Origin: Blakeslea trispora
Lineage: Eukaryota > Mucoromycota > Mucoromycetes > Mucorales > Choanephoraceae
DNA: 64,000 nucleotides
Reading direction: 5' to 3'
Assembly (NCBI GenBank): GCA_025331445.1
Contig: JAIWNE010000012.1
Span: 1-64,000, forward strand
Shown: positions 1 to 16,559 of the stretch, in pieces
How positions within the stretch are numbered: the first letter of the stretch is position 1
Layout of the letters: every line of letters begins with the position of its first letter
Position numbers and translations under genes: made by a program
Notes under the pieces: generated by a model
Database searches by the model: none
Seen by the model: only the letters and a program-made list of their open reading frames with translations
Told to the model about the DNA's origin: nothing

Positions 1-1556
1 CTCCTATAATGATTACTTTGTATAAAAGAAAAGTAACATTGTTGTTTGTGCTTACACTGTTCGTGTGAAGGCATATGATTTATTTAAAACGAGAGAGACA
101 TTCTGTTTTAGATAGCGCTTTGAAAAGAAAATGACACGCTCATGAAGCACATCTATAATAAAGTTTCTAGAGTACCTAAAGTGTGTTCTTAAAGAAGAAG
201 GGTGACTGTTTAGGTGCTGACCTGCAGTAAACAAGCCCAATGGCCTCTGGGAAAAAGTCTATCTTTTAAAAAAACTTGTTTAGATGTACAACCGCATATC
301 ATTTAGGCTAAAAGTCATCCCTCTCTTGCAAAGTTCAAGTACGACAAACAAATTCTCTTTTTTCCAAGAAAAAGCAACAAATTATTCACAGCAAGTGGCA
401 TGTTTCAATAAAATAAACTTCTTATCGCTAATCAATTCACTCGATCAATGGACAGCCTGTTCATCTTTTTTTTTAGGGGGGGGGGATTTACTTTCAAAAC
501 AGGGCTTGTTATCTTTCACCTGATTTACTTTACATAAACATGTTCGAGAACTTTTTCGAAAATCGTACCATTTTTTGCATTATTCTCTGTTTGGTTATAC
601 TACTATCAGCTTCCCTTTTGATTCTGTATGAGCGCAAAGTGACCAACTTGTTCTCTTCTCGGGAATTCCAATCGTGTTTCTCTCCTTTATGCGTAGCAAA
701 TCTCTCTTTTTTTTATGATTCATATTTTATTCCCTCCTAAATGTCTTCGTAGAAGATTTTACGGATCTGATTACAAAAAATCGAATGAGGAAAAATAATT
801 GGGCGAAAATCGGTCTTTGCTTCCTTTCCGATTGTATCAAGTTGAATGTCCGCAATTTCTATTTTTTTTTTTGAATGGACTTGTCTTGAATGACAATTAA
901 ATGAATTGAAACTAAGGGATTACTCAGGGTAAAAAGAGAGAGTAAAGAAAAATAGAAGAATAATCAGATCGGGAGAGATTTTGAAGTTCTGTTTTTTTTA
1001 CCTATCCTACTAAACAGAAACAATGACATAAGTTCTTTAAAGTATAGCGTAGTACAGATTATGCGTTCTTTTTTTTTTTTTTTGTTATTATTATAGCTGA
1101 CAATCAATGTCGCATAGACAATATGATTAAAAAGAAAAAACATCTCGTCCATACAGACTATTTGAAAATAACATAAAATAAAAGATATACATATGCATGT
1201 TCAATGATCGATTCCCAATGATGAATAAACTTCATCACATTGAACTGCCGATGACATACAACTTTTATGCGTAGTTGAACGATATACTGAGATCCTGATA
1301 AATTCCAAAATCATCATGACAAAAAAAAAAATTGCGCTAAAGTGCTAATAGATTAAAATGATTACTTTGGAAATTTTAAAGAGCGCACTGACCGAATCCC
1401 TTACTTACAGTCAATCATAGACCAGATTTGGTTGATACGACAAACAAACAAAAAAAAAAGTATAAAAAGAACATTACTTTTCTCAACAAAAAAGAAGTTT
1501 AATTTAATTCACTTAATCTTTTTTCATTTTATTTTCAACTCGACTTCTTTACAAAT
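1..1556. other. Left-edge intergenic / 5' flank of pyruvate decarboxylase
   Basis: No gene is recognised here. The stretch is AT-rich with several A/T homopolymers (near 870, 1070 and 1320). The short open frames present (for example 540-740, with one hydrophobic stretch) show no family motif, splice pattern or compositional sign of coding. The right part must include the promoter of the downstream pyruvate decarboxylase gene. Confidence 0.6.
1461..1468 (+). promoter_or_regulatory. TATA-box-like motif upstream of pyruvate decarboxylase
   Basis: The sequence TATAAAAA lies about 90 bp upstream of the ATG at 1557, followed by a pyrimidine-rich stretch. A TATA element at that distance fits a strongly expressed fermentative gene. 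It is inferred from position and match only, and AT-rich DNA makes chance matches common. Confidence 0.35.
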
Positions 1557-3299
1557 ATGCCTTCTATTACCGTTGGTCAATACCTTCTCAACCGTCTCAA
1601 GGAAATCAACATTGATGTTGTCTTTGGTGTTCCTGGTGACTTTAATATGGTATGTGAAAACATATGTTTATCTCTTTTTTTTTTATTCATTTTCAAACAA
1701 TTCAAATAGCCCTTATTGGACCTTATCGAAGATGACAAAAACCTTCTTTGGGGTAACAACGCCAACGAATTGAACGCGGCCTATGCTGCTGACGGTTATG
1801 CTCGTATTCGCGGTGCTGGTGCTCTTGTTACCACTTTTGGTGTCGGTGAACTCTCAGCCTTAAACGGTGTTGCTGGATCTTATTCCGAGATGCTTCCTGT
1901 CATTCATATCGTAGGTACCCCTTCTACTAAATCTCAAGCTGCTGGTGCCATGCTTCACCACTCTCTTGGTGATGGTAACTTTGATGTATTCTATCAAATG
2001 TCTACAAAGATTACAGCTGCTTCCACACACTTGAAGAAGCAAGGTGCTCTTGGTGAAATTGACCGTGTTATCTCAAAGGCTGTTCTCTCAAAGAGAACAG
2101 GTTATATTGGTATTCCTATTGACCTTATCAAGTACGAAGTCGACGTACCTGATCACCTTCCTCCCCTTCTTGTCGACCTTCCCAAGAATCCCGCTCAAAC
2201 TCAAGAGATTGCCCTCAAGGTTGTCACAGATGCTATTGCCAAGGCCTCTCACCCTGTTATCGTTGTAGATGGTTGTGTTCTTCGTCACGGTTGTCAAAAG
2301 CAAGTTGAGGAGTTCATTGAGCGCTCTGGTTTCCCTACTTATGTGGCTCCTATGGGTAAGGGTGCTGTAAATGAAACTATACCTAACTACCGCGGTTGTT
2401 ATTCTGGTAACATCACTCTCGAAAGTGTGAATGAGGAAGTTCGCAAGGCCGATTTGATTATTGAGATTGGCTCTATCAAGTCTGATTTCAACACAGGTAA
2501 CTTTACTTATTCTCTTGACCGCTCCAAGACAATCACCCTCCACTCCTTTGCTACTATTGTCTTTTGTGCTGAATACCAAAAGGTGTCTATGATGGAGTTC
2601 ATTCCTCTATTGACAGCCTCTCTTCCCAAGGAACCTCGTCATTTCGATCTTGGTCCCCGTGGCAAGCCTGAACCTGTTAAGGAAGGTAATGAGATTACTC
2701 ACAACTATTTCTGGCACAAGGTCCCTGAATACATGCAAGAAAACGCCATTGTTTGTGCCGAAACTGGTACTGCTGAATTTGCCTGTCTCAATATGGACGG
2801 ACCTAAAGGCACCACTTACATTACACAATTCCTTTGGGGCTCTATTGGTTTCTCCGTTGGTGCCGCTGTTGGTGCTGCTTTGGCTAATCGTAGTCGCAAG
2901 GTCTATTTGTTTGTTGGTGACGGTTCCTTCCAACTGACTGCACAAGAAATCTCTGTCTTCCTCCGCCATGGCCTCACTCCTGTCATCTTCTTGTTGAACA
3001 ACGATGGTTACTTGATTGAAAAACTTATTCACGGACCCGATCGCAGTTACAACAACTTCCAAATGTGGAAGTATCACAAGGCCCTTGATTTCTTTGGCGG
3101 CGATCTCGAAAAGAACTTGGCTAATGGTTCTTCGAAGGTTGGTTTCCAAGGCAAGGTCTCTACTCGTGCTGAATTTGAAGAAGCCATGAAGGATGTTCAT
3201 GCTCAACCTGACAAGATCCACTTTGTTGAAGTCATTATGCCTCAATTTGATGCTCCTCGTGAGCTTGAACTCCTTGTTGCTCTCTCTGAAAACCGATAA
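1557..3299 (+). CDS. Pyruvate decarboxylase
   Basis: Pyruvate decarboxylase converts pyruvate to acetaldehyde and CO2 in the cytosol, the committed step of alcoholic fermentation, using thiamine diphosphate and Mg2+. Exons are 1557-1649 and 1710-3299 with one 60-bp GT-AG intron, giving 560 residues, the usual family length. The N-terminal domain shows the pyrimidine-side glutamate context (NANELNAAYAADGYAR) and the catalytic double histidine (HHSLG). The C-terminal domain carries the thiamine diphosphate motif, starting GDGSF and ending NN about 28 residues later. The start was chosen because exon 1 supplies the conserved N-terminus ITVGQYL...VFGVPGDFN. Codon use is rich in C-ending codons, suggesting high expression. 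Related thiamine-diphosphate enzymes such as indolepyruvate decarboxylase are possible but less likely. The gene converges on the V-ATPase gene, whose stop is 421 bp away. Confidence 0.97.
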
Positions 3300-3720
3300 A
3301 TCTTTTCATTCATTCATTCATTTCTTGTACAAATTACATTGCTCATTTAAACGTTTACATTGATTTCATAATACCAAAGAACAATAAAAAACAATCATTT
3401 TTTGATGTTATCATAATATTGCTAGTCAAATAAATCAAATGTTGAATATAAGTTTATTATGGTGATCTATTTTATTTAACAAGTACTATCACTTTGAGAA
3501 TTTTACATTAGCAAGATAGGTGTTACATGACGACATTAGCTTTTAAAAATAACATGTAGCAATATTAGGCTGAAGTCATGTCTTCGTCATCTTATCAGAG
3601 CAAATAAAACTATTTGACACATTTTATTGTATAAGATGGGGAATAAGGGGAGAAAGAGAGAGAGAGAGAGGGAAAGAAAAAGGTTTGTGCAAGAGAAGAA
3701 AACAACAAAGAGGAGATGAT
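3300..3720. other. Convergent intergenic spacer (two 3' UTRs)
   Basis: This 421-bp spacer separates the stop codons of pyruvate decarboxylase (plus) and V-ATPase subunit B (minus). It contains an AATAAA at 3383 in the sense of the first gene and a GA-rich microsatellite at about 3652-3680. No other gene is seen. Confidence 0.6.
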
Positions 3721-5855
<2,135 letters not shown>

Positions 5856-7648
5856 TTTTCTTGTGTTTTAAAAAAAAAAGATATAAAAAAAAGGAAAAAA
5901 AATAAAGAGAGAGAGAGAGGGAGAAAAAAGGAAATAAGAAACTGAGTTTGCAAGACATACTTGTTTCAAGATTACGGCCTTTGTCGCACTTTGAAATTTT
6001 CTCTATAACTTCAGTTTTCTCAAGCATATATTTATTGCCTGGACTGTTTGTTCAAGAGGGAAAAGAAAGAATAGCTGTCATGACTATAGAAGGAATACTA
6101 AGAATGGACTTTACAGAGTGTCTTTCTGTAAGAAGAAAATTGTCTAAAAAAAGTAATAGACATATGATAAAGACTAAGTTACTGAAAAATCACAGCTACA
6201 TTCACTGTATTTTCTTTTTCTGACGTTGAAAATAAGGAAATACTAGCTTGGAAGTTAATGCACAAGCGATTTGTTCAGATCGACAATCCACAAAAAAAAA
6301 GTATCAAGCAAAACGATTCTACAATCCCATAAAATAAGTTATGAATAACAAAGATCATTAGAGGACACCACCAACTATGAACTAACGTACTTCCCCTTTG
6401 AATCTCTGCTTAAGAAAGCACTTGGTATATATGAAGAATTAAATTGTTAGGCCGAGGTAAGCAAAGGCACTGATGACAATATTACAGAATTTAATTGTAT
6501 CACTAAAGTGCTTGACCTGTAAGAAGAAAATTATATGCTAGTAAAGTATATGGACTAGGGAATTACACTTGAAACAAGGAAATTGCTTCCTCCCTTTTCT
6601 TTTGGTCTACTCTCAAATAAACTATGACCCACCCACCTCTGATTACTAAATACAAATAGGATGAGCAAAACAACAATTGACTAAAATAGCATATATAAAA
6701 GCTGCCTGATGACTTGGTCGCCAAACAAATGTGACACAGCTCACAGATCTTAAGCAGAAAAACGGGTTTTAAGACAGAAAAAGCTATTTACTTGTGGTCT
6801 AGTTACCCTCAGTTTTCAAAAAAGAAAGCAATTGGCTTTTGCATTCCCTTCAAGGACGTTTGCATGTTGCTTCTTCAAGAACTGTAAACTTTTTTTGGGC
6901 TTGTAGAAAGTCATTTTGATTGCGATGCAAAGTAGAAATGATTATAGCTTGATTGGAAACACTCTTTTGTATAACATGGATAGCTTACCATAGTCATTTT
7001 TGCCAATCACATTAAAAAAAAGTAGGTATTGACAAAAGCATCCCTTTTGTGTTGTTTTTGAACTTCTGCCTGTTCATGGTTGATCATGATGGGGCTAAAC
7101 CTATTTCGAGAACTCAACCTTCTTGTATGTTCATTAAGGCAATCAATAAAAAAGAGAATATTTTGCAAAGTATTACCCTTGGAGTTTTCGCTCCTTTTTT
7201 CTGTAAATGCTTTTCTTTTTCAATTCTTGCGATCAAAAACAGGTGTCTACAGAAACTCTATAAAGGGCTCATTGAATTAAAGCAGAGGTTATTATCTGTG
7301 ATAGTATTTGCGAATGTAGTTACTGATCCCTTCAATAGCCTTCAATTTTGAAATTGAGTGGAACAGATGCAAATCGTTTAACATAGGGACCGCCAGTCGC
7401 ACAAAATTTTTCTATATTTGGATAACATTATGCGCCGATAGAAATGTACTCTCAAATAAAGTATTGATGGCTGTACTAACTGACTAGTATGGATCAGAGA
7501 GCTTTAAGATACTATGGCGGTAGTAAACAATTTTGAACATGTAGATAAAGGGTGACCATTTCTCAAAGTTTTTTTTTGTCAAAATTTCTTTTATAACACA
7601 TTTCCTATTCTATTTGAAGCAAACAAACAACGTTAAGACTTTAGCAAA
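5856..7648. other. Intergenic, no gene recognised
   Basis: About 1.8 kb between the V-ATPase start and the first fragment of the decayed transposon. It is AT-rich with short open frames only (for example 5948-6223 and 7049-7351) that lack family motifs and contain poly-T-encoded stretches. The left part contains the V-ATPase promoter. Confidence 0.55.
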
Positions 7649-7963
7649 ATGAACAAAAACTTTATTCGGTACCTTCTCCTCTTCCAGCTATTCTTAGAAA
7701 ATAAAAAGAACAGATTAGTTTTGATTTGCAAGAAAGATGAATGGTATCGTAACGTAAAAGGAACCAATCCAGTTGATAAGCAGAGAATCAGATTAAGTTG
7801 TAAAATTGATTGTCCCTACAAATTGACATTTTACCAGAAAAAGAATAAGGGATTTGAACTTGTACAATCAAAGGATGAAAATGCATACAAGCACAACCAT
7901 TTATTCGATGAAGCCAATTTGTTGAGCTCTGCAGAAGGCCGCAAAAACAATTTGAATTCTTAA
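7649..7963 (+). pseudogene. MULE transposase N-terminal zinc-binding fragment
   Basis: A 104-residue open frame. Its central part reads SCKIDCPYKLTFYQ followed after about 25 residues by HNHLF. A C..C spacing followed by a W/F-containing strand and an HNH triad is the layout of the FAR1/WRKY-GCM1-type zinc-binding domain that begins many MULE transposases. The first 25 residues look unrelated, so the real start is unclear. The frame ends in stops, and in-frame phrases resembling transposase continue only briefly. Assignment rests on the motif and on the catalytic-domain fragment downstream. Confidence 0.5.
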
Positions 7964-10511
7964 GATGCAGTAAAACTGCCCATCGGTATTGATCAGAATG
8001 TAACTTCGAGTAACAGTCAACTTAAACAGGCTTGTAACAGTCATTAGCTTGGAGAAGCCGGTGATGATGTTGGAAAAACGCACTATGTAGATCTATAACT
8101 CAAATTGCTTACGAACGATAGTGAGAGTTGCCAAGAGATGATATCAAGGGCCGTTTCTCAATTGTCACTCCCTTTTAATGGGAGTATCTTGTCAAGGGCT
8201 ATGGCTTGGTTGGTAACACCTATAGTTCAGGTAACCAAGTAGAGTGCTTTATGAAGCAGCTTTGATTCCTAACAGGTTGCTTCTTTTTTTTAGATAATGT
8301 AACTGGCTCAGAATATTGTGGATTGATAGACTCTATCAGGGTTTGGAGATTAAACTAGACATACCATCATTCTCTTGCTTTGTTTTATTTTTAAAAGGAA
8401 AATTGTAAATACAGTCTTGCAGACTATAACCTGCAAGTTTCAAATTTTATAGAAAACTACAACTCTTGTTTTTGTTTTTTTTGCAAGTAAAAAATTGAAC
8501 TGATTCATCACTTTATCCTTATATCGAATAACCACTAAATTATCGTTTTGGCAAAGTATTTTCAAGTACCAACTGATGCTTTTTGAACTACTCAGCATTG
8601 CATAAAACAGCTAATAATGGTTTTCCTGCATATCTTTGCTTTCAAGTGCTGAGAATACATACACAAGACTCTCAAAATCAAGAAAGAACAGAAAAAAAAA
8701 GATCAATCTGTTGATTACGTTGATTGGGTGACACAGCAAAAAGCATGATTTCTGTTATTGAACATTGCCTTATTTTTTCTTTCAGTCTACAAATCTCAAG
8801 GTTTTTGGCAAAGAATCTAAATCCTTAAATCAGCAAACACAACTTGCTGCTTGAGTCGAGTTTTGTCTACTTGATTTCAAACATGCAATTAGGCATAGTA
8901 GATGTATGTGTTGAATTTGGCTGATATTTATATGCCAATGTCTTTAATGAAAAAAAAAAAGCAACGTATTCCCTTTTTTTTCTCCCTTTAGACTATAATA
9001 ATTTTCATTTTCATTAAGTATACACACCAACCGAAGTCAGTGCCAAAACCTCCCAAATTGTGGAGGAAAAGAAGGCAATATATAATACGCCGGCTCACAT
9101 TGAGTATAGCATGTTGTCCCGTGCAGCGCTACCATACAGCAATGATCATGAGGCGGATCCCTGTTCAAAGGGAGTGCAATAACAATCATCGTCATCCTCC
9201 GGTTAACTTGCATACTTAGCGCTTCACGGAAAGGAAACTAAGTGCGTCGCCGAAGACGATACATAACCATTTTTAAGAGATCAGATGTATGCAGCTGCCC
9301 AACAATGAACAAACATACTCAAGCGAAATTCCTTCACGACAGTGAAGCCAATCATTAGAAACTTGGCAGAGCTCGACTCGTCAGTCCGCGTTACTATCAC
9401 AGCTAGAGAGCTGCCCAGTCCCAAACGTACTATAATCAGAGTTAGGATAAAGAAACAAAAAAACAAGAGAGAAAAGGTCTCTTTTTATATCTTTTTTGAC
9501 AAGACCAAATCACATGTTATTTTGACTGCTAAATTTTTCTAGCAGTCCTTGATGGGACTTGCTTTTTGCTTTATTCCCACCCGTTTGTATTTTGCGCTAT
9601 TTTCGCTCTTCTCGCTGATTGGTTTGTAAGAAGAAGTAAGAAGAGTAGAAAGAGTAAAGAGCTACAAAGAAAGGATGCAGATTTCCTTGACATTTACTTT
9701 ACTTCAATAAACAAACTCCTTTTCAAAAAAGCATGGATTATAGTGATACTTGTCCAACCACTTCAAGACGTTGGTCAGTGCGCATAGACTCCGCTTCAGG
9801 TTCTTTTTTTTTTATGCCCAAGAATTTGAAAGGCTCCTAATCTGCTCTCTTATCCTATTATATGAGCATCACAGACTCTTTTGTTTTCAAAAGTTAACTA
9901 CCGAGAGGCTTAATTTGTTTGAAGTTGTCACGCTTGTTTAAGATGGAGGTTGTCACTCCAACAAGGTTAATCTCTTTCTTAGACTTGTTTTCTTACAGCG
10001 AGTGGTTGAACAGTCAAAGCTGGCTATACTCTGAAAAAGCACCAATATGATCCGGGTTAAGGCTTGAAGCGTCATACATAGAAACAAAACTAAAAATATC
10101 TTTGTTTTCTCTTCTAGTTAGAGTGTTGGAAAAGAACCAGTAAGGATCTCGACATCAGTGTCCATAAATGCCGAGATCACAAGCAAATGACTTTGCGTAT
10201 GAGTACTATTGGGAATGCAGTCAAATCGGATGATACTCGAGTGTAGCTAATTAAAAGCTTCATAAAAATAACACAATTGCTCTGGATAACCAAGATAGTG
10301 CCACTGATTGTGTTTGATCAGTAAAAGAATATAGTACCTATATGTCAGATTATCTAACAAATAAACCATATTGATGAGCAAGTAAGTATCTTTGAGCAAA
10401 GGTGCCAAATTCAACAAACATTCAATAAACGATATAAATGATAGTTGCTATGAAGCCAAACTAAAGAGACATTATAGCTTGTCTTCCTAAAAAAAAAAAA
10501 CATCAACTAAT
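7964..10511. other. Interior of the decayed element, no intact gene
   Basis: No intact coding region is seen. Sequence after 7963 still reads as fragmented protein-like phrases. A less AT-rich patch at about 9060-9260 differs in composition from its surroundings and is described under findings. The remainder is AT-rich with many stops in all frames. Confidence 0.5.
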
Positions 10512-11015
10512 TTGATTGAACAAATAGAAAGCGAAAACTATAAGGCCAATTACTCTTTCAATGCTGCTGGCTTTCTCACTGGTGTATTCTTCACCAATGA
10601 TTACATGTTAGAAAACGTCAGAAGGTTTAACGAAGTAATCATCATTGATGCTACTTATGGCACAAACAACCTGAAGATGCCATTGACTTGTGCTTATGGT
10701 GTTAGCAATGTTGGAGGGTTTACCCTTAAAACTTTTCCAATCGCTTTTGCATGGACTTCTGATGAGAAGGAAGAAACATATAAATGGTTTTTAAACAGTT
10801 TGCAAAACGTCTTGCAAGGTATTCATGACAATACCGTGTTTGTGACTGACAAGTGCAAGGCTCTTTTAAACGCTCTTGACATAGGTTTTAAAAGAAACAA
10901 AAGGTTGTTATGTACTTGGCATTTGCTTAACAACTTGGACGATAACTGCAACCTCTTTGTCTTCAAGAACAAAAGCGATGTAGAAAGCCTGCGTTATCAA
11001 CTCCTCTATAATTAA
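10512..11015 (+). pseudogene. MULE transposase catalytic-domain fragment
   Basis: A 167-residue open frame matching the start of the MULE-type DDE transposase domain. Residues 43-52 are IIIDATYGTN, carrying the first catalytic aspartate (D46) in the typical DxTYxTN context. GGFTLKTFPIAFAW follows at about 68-81. Residues 110-119 are FVTDKCKALL, with the second aspartate (D113). CTWHLLNNL at 134-142 is the usual C/W-H element after it. The frame stops before the third acidic residue, and the downstream DNA is broken in all frames, so the protein cannot be catalytic. It was once part of a longer transposase in the same orientation as the fragment at 7649. Confidence 0.75.
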
Positions 11016-12610
11016 TGTGATACAGTGCATCCCACCTTCAATCGGAAAAACTTTATTTGGAATTTAAAATCAGTTGCTCACTTTTGTAAGTTTCAGACCC
11101 TGAGATTTCCTTGCTTGCATGTCATGAGCCTTAAAATGAGTAGTGTTTTGTTTTTCCTTGATATCATTTTCAATATGCCACTATTATTCAAGAATTCAAA
11201 AGTAAAAGGAAAGCAGCTTCAATATGATTGATGTAGATTCAAGTTGTTTCAATATGAATTGTGTAAACTACAGCTTCCAACCGCTCAGTAGCTATACGCT
11301 AGCTAATTACATTCTTCTGGCTACACATTGTGAAATCTAACTGAAAATCCTAGTATATACCCAATATCTGAAACGTGCGGCTGTATTACAGAAATAGATC
11401 TAAGAGAAATTAAATAAGCCTTTGTTTTTATTATACTTTGTAGTGTTGCTCAGAATTTTGACAGTTTTATCGTATCCTTTTTCTTATAGAATATCGCTGT
11501 AAAATTTCTTGAGCATTCTAGGACTCTTTTCAAACTCATTAAAAAGCTCAAAATACCTGAAACTTTGTGAAATTCTTGGAGGAAACAATGCAATATGTAT
11601 CTCAAATAGATAACCGTATGCTGCCTGTCAAATTTTACAAGATCATCATTTACTATAGCGAAATGAAAACTATGCAACAACAGACCTCGGCAGCTATGAA
11701 AATAGATGGAATGGCCTGTAGACCAAAAGTAAAATGCTATGCAATCCATCAATAGTTATACAACGAATAGCAGATCAATCTATAGGTGTATATGTGTAAT
11801 ACCAAATTTTGATCAACTGTTGTAACACAAAAAGAAAATATCGTCTCTTATCAGGATTGGAGACAATTACAATTTTGGGAAAAACTTTGAATGCTGAGCC
11901 TAATTATTTAAACAACGCGTTTGAAAAAAAAAAAGCTTAAAATCCTATTTTGGGTGTTTTCTCAGTAGGAAAAGCCCTTTTGCTTTTGTCTGACATGACA
12001 AGAACACAAGAAATAAAGCAGAAACTACACCTAAAATCCACTGTTTTTCCTTTTTGGTGACTGTAAAAAGTCATTACGAAAACAATGATTGCAATACAGT
12101 TATTAAGCCTAAGGCAGCGTGGGAGGAGATTTGTCCCTCCCCCTCACGCGAAGCAAGGTCAATTTGGCTTCCAATAGATGAGATTAAATATGAATTTAAG
12201 GCGTACAAGCTGTCATGGATTTGGTGTTTCCTGGTCAGCAAAAGTTTTATTTTTAGAATGAGTGGCTGTTTGAATCGAACTCTTTTTTTTTGCATATACC
12301 AAACGGAAAAATTGTTTGTACATGTTTTGAATGGCATATCGATGAAACTGATGTGTGCACGCATAAAACAAAAAGAGTAAGATTGTAGCAGATTGTACAA
12401 TAATGAAAGCATATAGCTTGCTCGGTCACAAAGACTATAGAACTAAAGTATCATAGCTCTATGCAAACAATTTTTCGGTTGATTACATTAAGAGTATGCT
12501 TATTTCCAAGACAAGTATAAAAGTGCTACTCTTGTTTACCTCTGCCCTTTATTGTATATAAACTCAAAGGTTTCATTGGATTTTTTTTTATTTCGTCTAT
12601 AAAGGGGATG
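11016..12610. other. Intergenic, no gene recognised
   Basis: About 1.6 kb without a recognisable gene. The first 200 bases still give scattered transposase-like phrases in shifting frames. The rest has short open frames on both strands (for example 12054-12380) without motifs. Confidence 0.5.
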
Positions 12611-13544
12611 TTATGCGGTTATACTAAACTCAGCAGAGGGGTCGAAAAAGGGATCCAGAGGTCTTTCATTTTCAGGCTCTGGTGTAGGTTCTTCAGGAGG
12701 TGGATTGGCCCAAGGAGGACGAGCTCCAGTGAAGCTAGTGTATCTATTAGGCTGAGATTGCCAGTCTCGATCAAGATGCAAAAGGATACCGTAAATAACG
12801 GAATCATTATGGTCCAGTCTTTGAAGAATAAAATACAACATCAGCATGTTCAAGGGGGCATACAGCCAAAACACGAGATCCCTAGCTCTTTCGAATGGGG
12901 TTTTTTGGATCAACAAGCCATAATCAAAGTCATCATAAAAATCATTGTTGGTAGGTGTAGGCGAGATGAGGCGTGTACGAGATGCCAGAGGTAATTGAGT
13001 GGTGGAATGGTACATGGCATATCCTGTATGATGCGTCGTTATTGATCTGCCGTGTTCCTTTGAGCCAAGTGATGATTTGAAGTCAAGCATATTGTTCAAA
13101 AGGCCTGAGACGGTAGGAATGTACGCTATCCATGAATCATCTACCTTCATTTGGTTTCTTGCTGTCTGCTTGATTTCATGGACGATTTTAGATCGCACCT
13201 TCACTGGAAGTATCAGTTTGGCATGTGTCTCATCCAGTATTATCGTATTGCTCGGCCTACTTGTTTCTAATCACAAGAATAAGATTTAAATATTTGCTTT
13301 GTTGATAGAATCAAGTATTCATTACCTGTATTGATTGAAACAAAATCACAGGTGGTCACAGTAGAAAGAGTAGGAAGGAAATATCCTGTAGAGCTAGTCG
13401 TGAGGCATTGGTCTATAAAGTAAATAAACGATGAGTACTTTATTCAGACAACCAAAAAGACATGCTTTTACCAATGGACCCTTTGGAATAAGAAGAGATA
13501 CAAAGGAGGCAGATAATGAGAAATAAAAAGTATTTATAAATCAT
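12611..13544 (-). CDS. Unknown secretory-pathway membrane protein (271 aa)
   Basis: I do not recognise the family. Joining three minus-strand exons, 13544-13472, 13412-13326 and 13266-12611, with canonical GT-AG introns gives a 271-residue frame. Exon 1 encodes a clear signal peptide (start MIYKYFLFLIICLLCISSYS). A luminal region of about 150 residues follows, with a cysteine pair in exon 2 (DQCL and TTCDF). One hydrophobic segment (LVFWLYAPLNMLMLYFILQ, about residues 190-208) is followed by a proline- and acidic-rich tail (PPWANPPPEEPTPEPENERP). The layout suggests a type I membrane protein of the ER, Golgi or plasma membrane with a cytosolic PxxP-rich tail. The signal peptide, found only after splicing, supports the start. 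No enzymatic motif is seen. Confidence 0.7.
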
Positions 13545-14130
13545 TCTTTGTGAACAATAAAGGTGTAAAGTAAGGAAGGAATATTGAAAGAAAGAAAACA
13601 ACGCTTTATAAACAATTTTGGTCTATCGAAAAGCCTGTTGTCATTTACTTTGTGGTCAATTCTTGGTTTTTATGTCAATGAATAGAATGTATGGAAGAGA
13701 AAAGGAATGATGTCTCAGTTACAGACAACAAGACATACAAATGACAAGATTCACATCAATAGGATGACGTGAATCTATCAACATGTTCTCTTTGTCTTAT
13801 TCAAAAAGAGATGAGTCAAACTCAAGTGACTGTTTAGATGATAATGAACTCAAGACAATAAAGATAGGGTTTTAAGCATCTTTTAGTTTCTGCAGTTGAA
13901 TACTTGTATGCTGTGCTAGCTGATCTTTTCCTGGGGCTAGATAGCACTCTATCAGGTTTTCATAAGCAACCTTCAGTGGCTCTACAAGACTAGGATCAAG
14001 CCTGACAAGCTTTTCTCAGACCTTTACTGCGCTTGTCAACCAACTCTCTCACATGGAATGAACTAATGTGTGGCTAATTTTCTTTTTCTTTTCATATGTT
14101 TAATTATGTATTATTTGTAAATAGTTTTAA
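13545..14130. other. Intergenic between unknown membrane protein and FUR1
   Basis: This 586-bp stretch contains the promoter of the unknown membrane-protein gene and the 3' flank of FUR1 (both minus strand). No open frame of note or RNA gene is seen. Confidence 0.5.

Positions 14131-16559
<2,429 letters not shown>

Larger units (their letters stand above)
7649..11015 (+). mobile_element. Decayed Mutator-like (MULE) DNA transposon
   Basis: Two same-strand coding remnants about 2.5 kb apart look like the two ends of one MULE transposase: an N-terminal C/H-rich DNA-binding piece (7649-7963) and the start of the catalytic domain (10512-11015). The DNA between has many stops in all frames, with only scattered transposase-like phrases after 7963. 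Terminal inverted repeats were not located, so the element's true limits are unknown; the span given only joins the remnants. Two independent fragments remain an alternative. Confidence 0.55.

Noticed and set aside
2088..3245. 163- and 212-codon open frames antisense to pyruvate decarboxylase
   Set aside because: Shadows of the well-conserved sense gene; no independent family similarity.
12608..12994. 128-codon plus-strand frame
   Set aside because: Antisense shadow of the spliced signal-peptide membrane protein, whose frame is supported by three exons.
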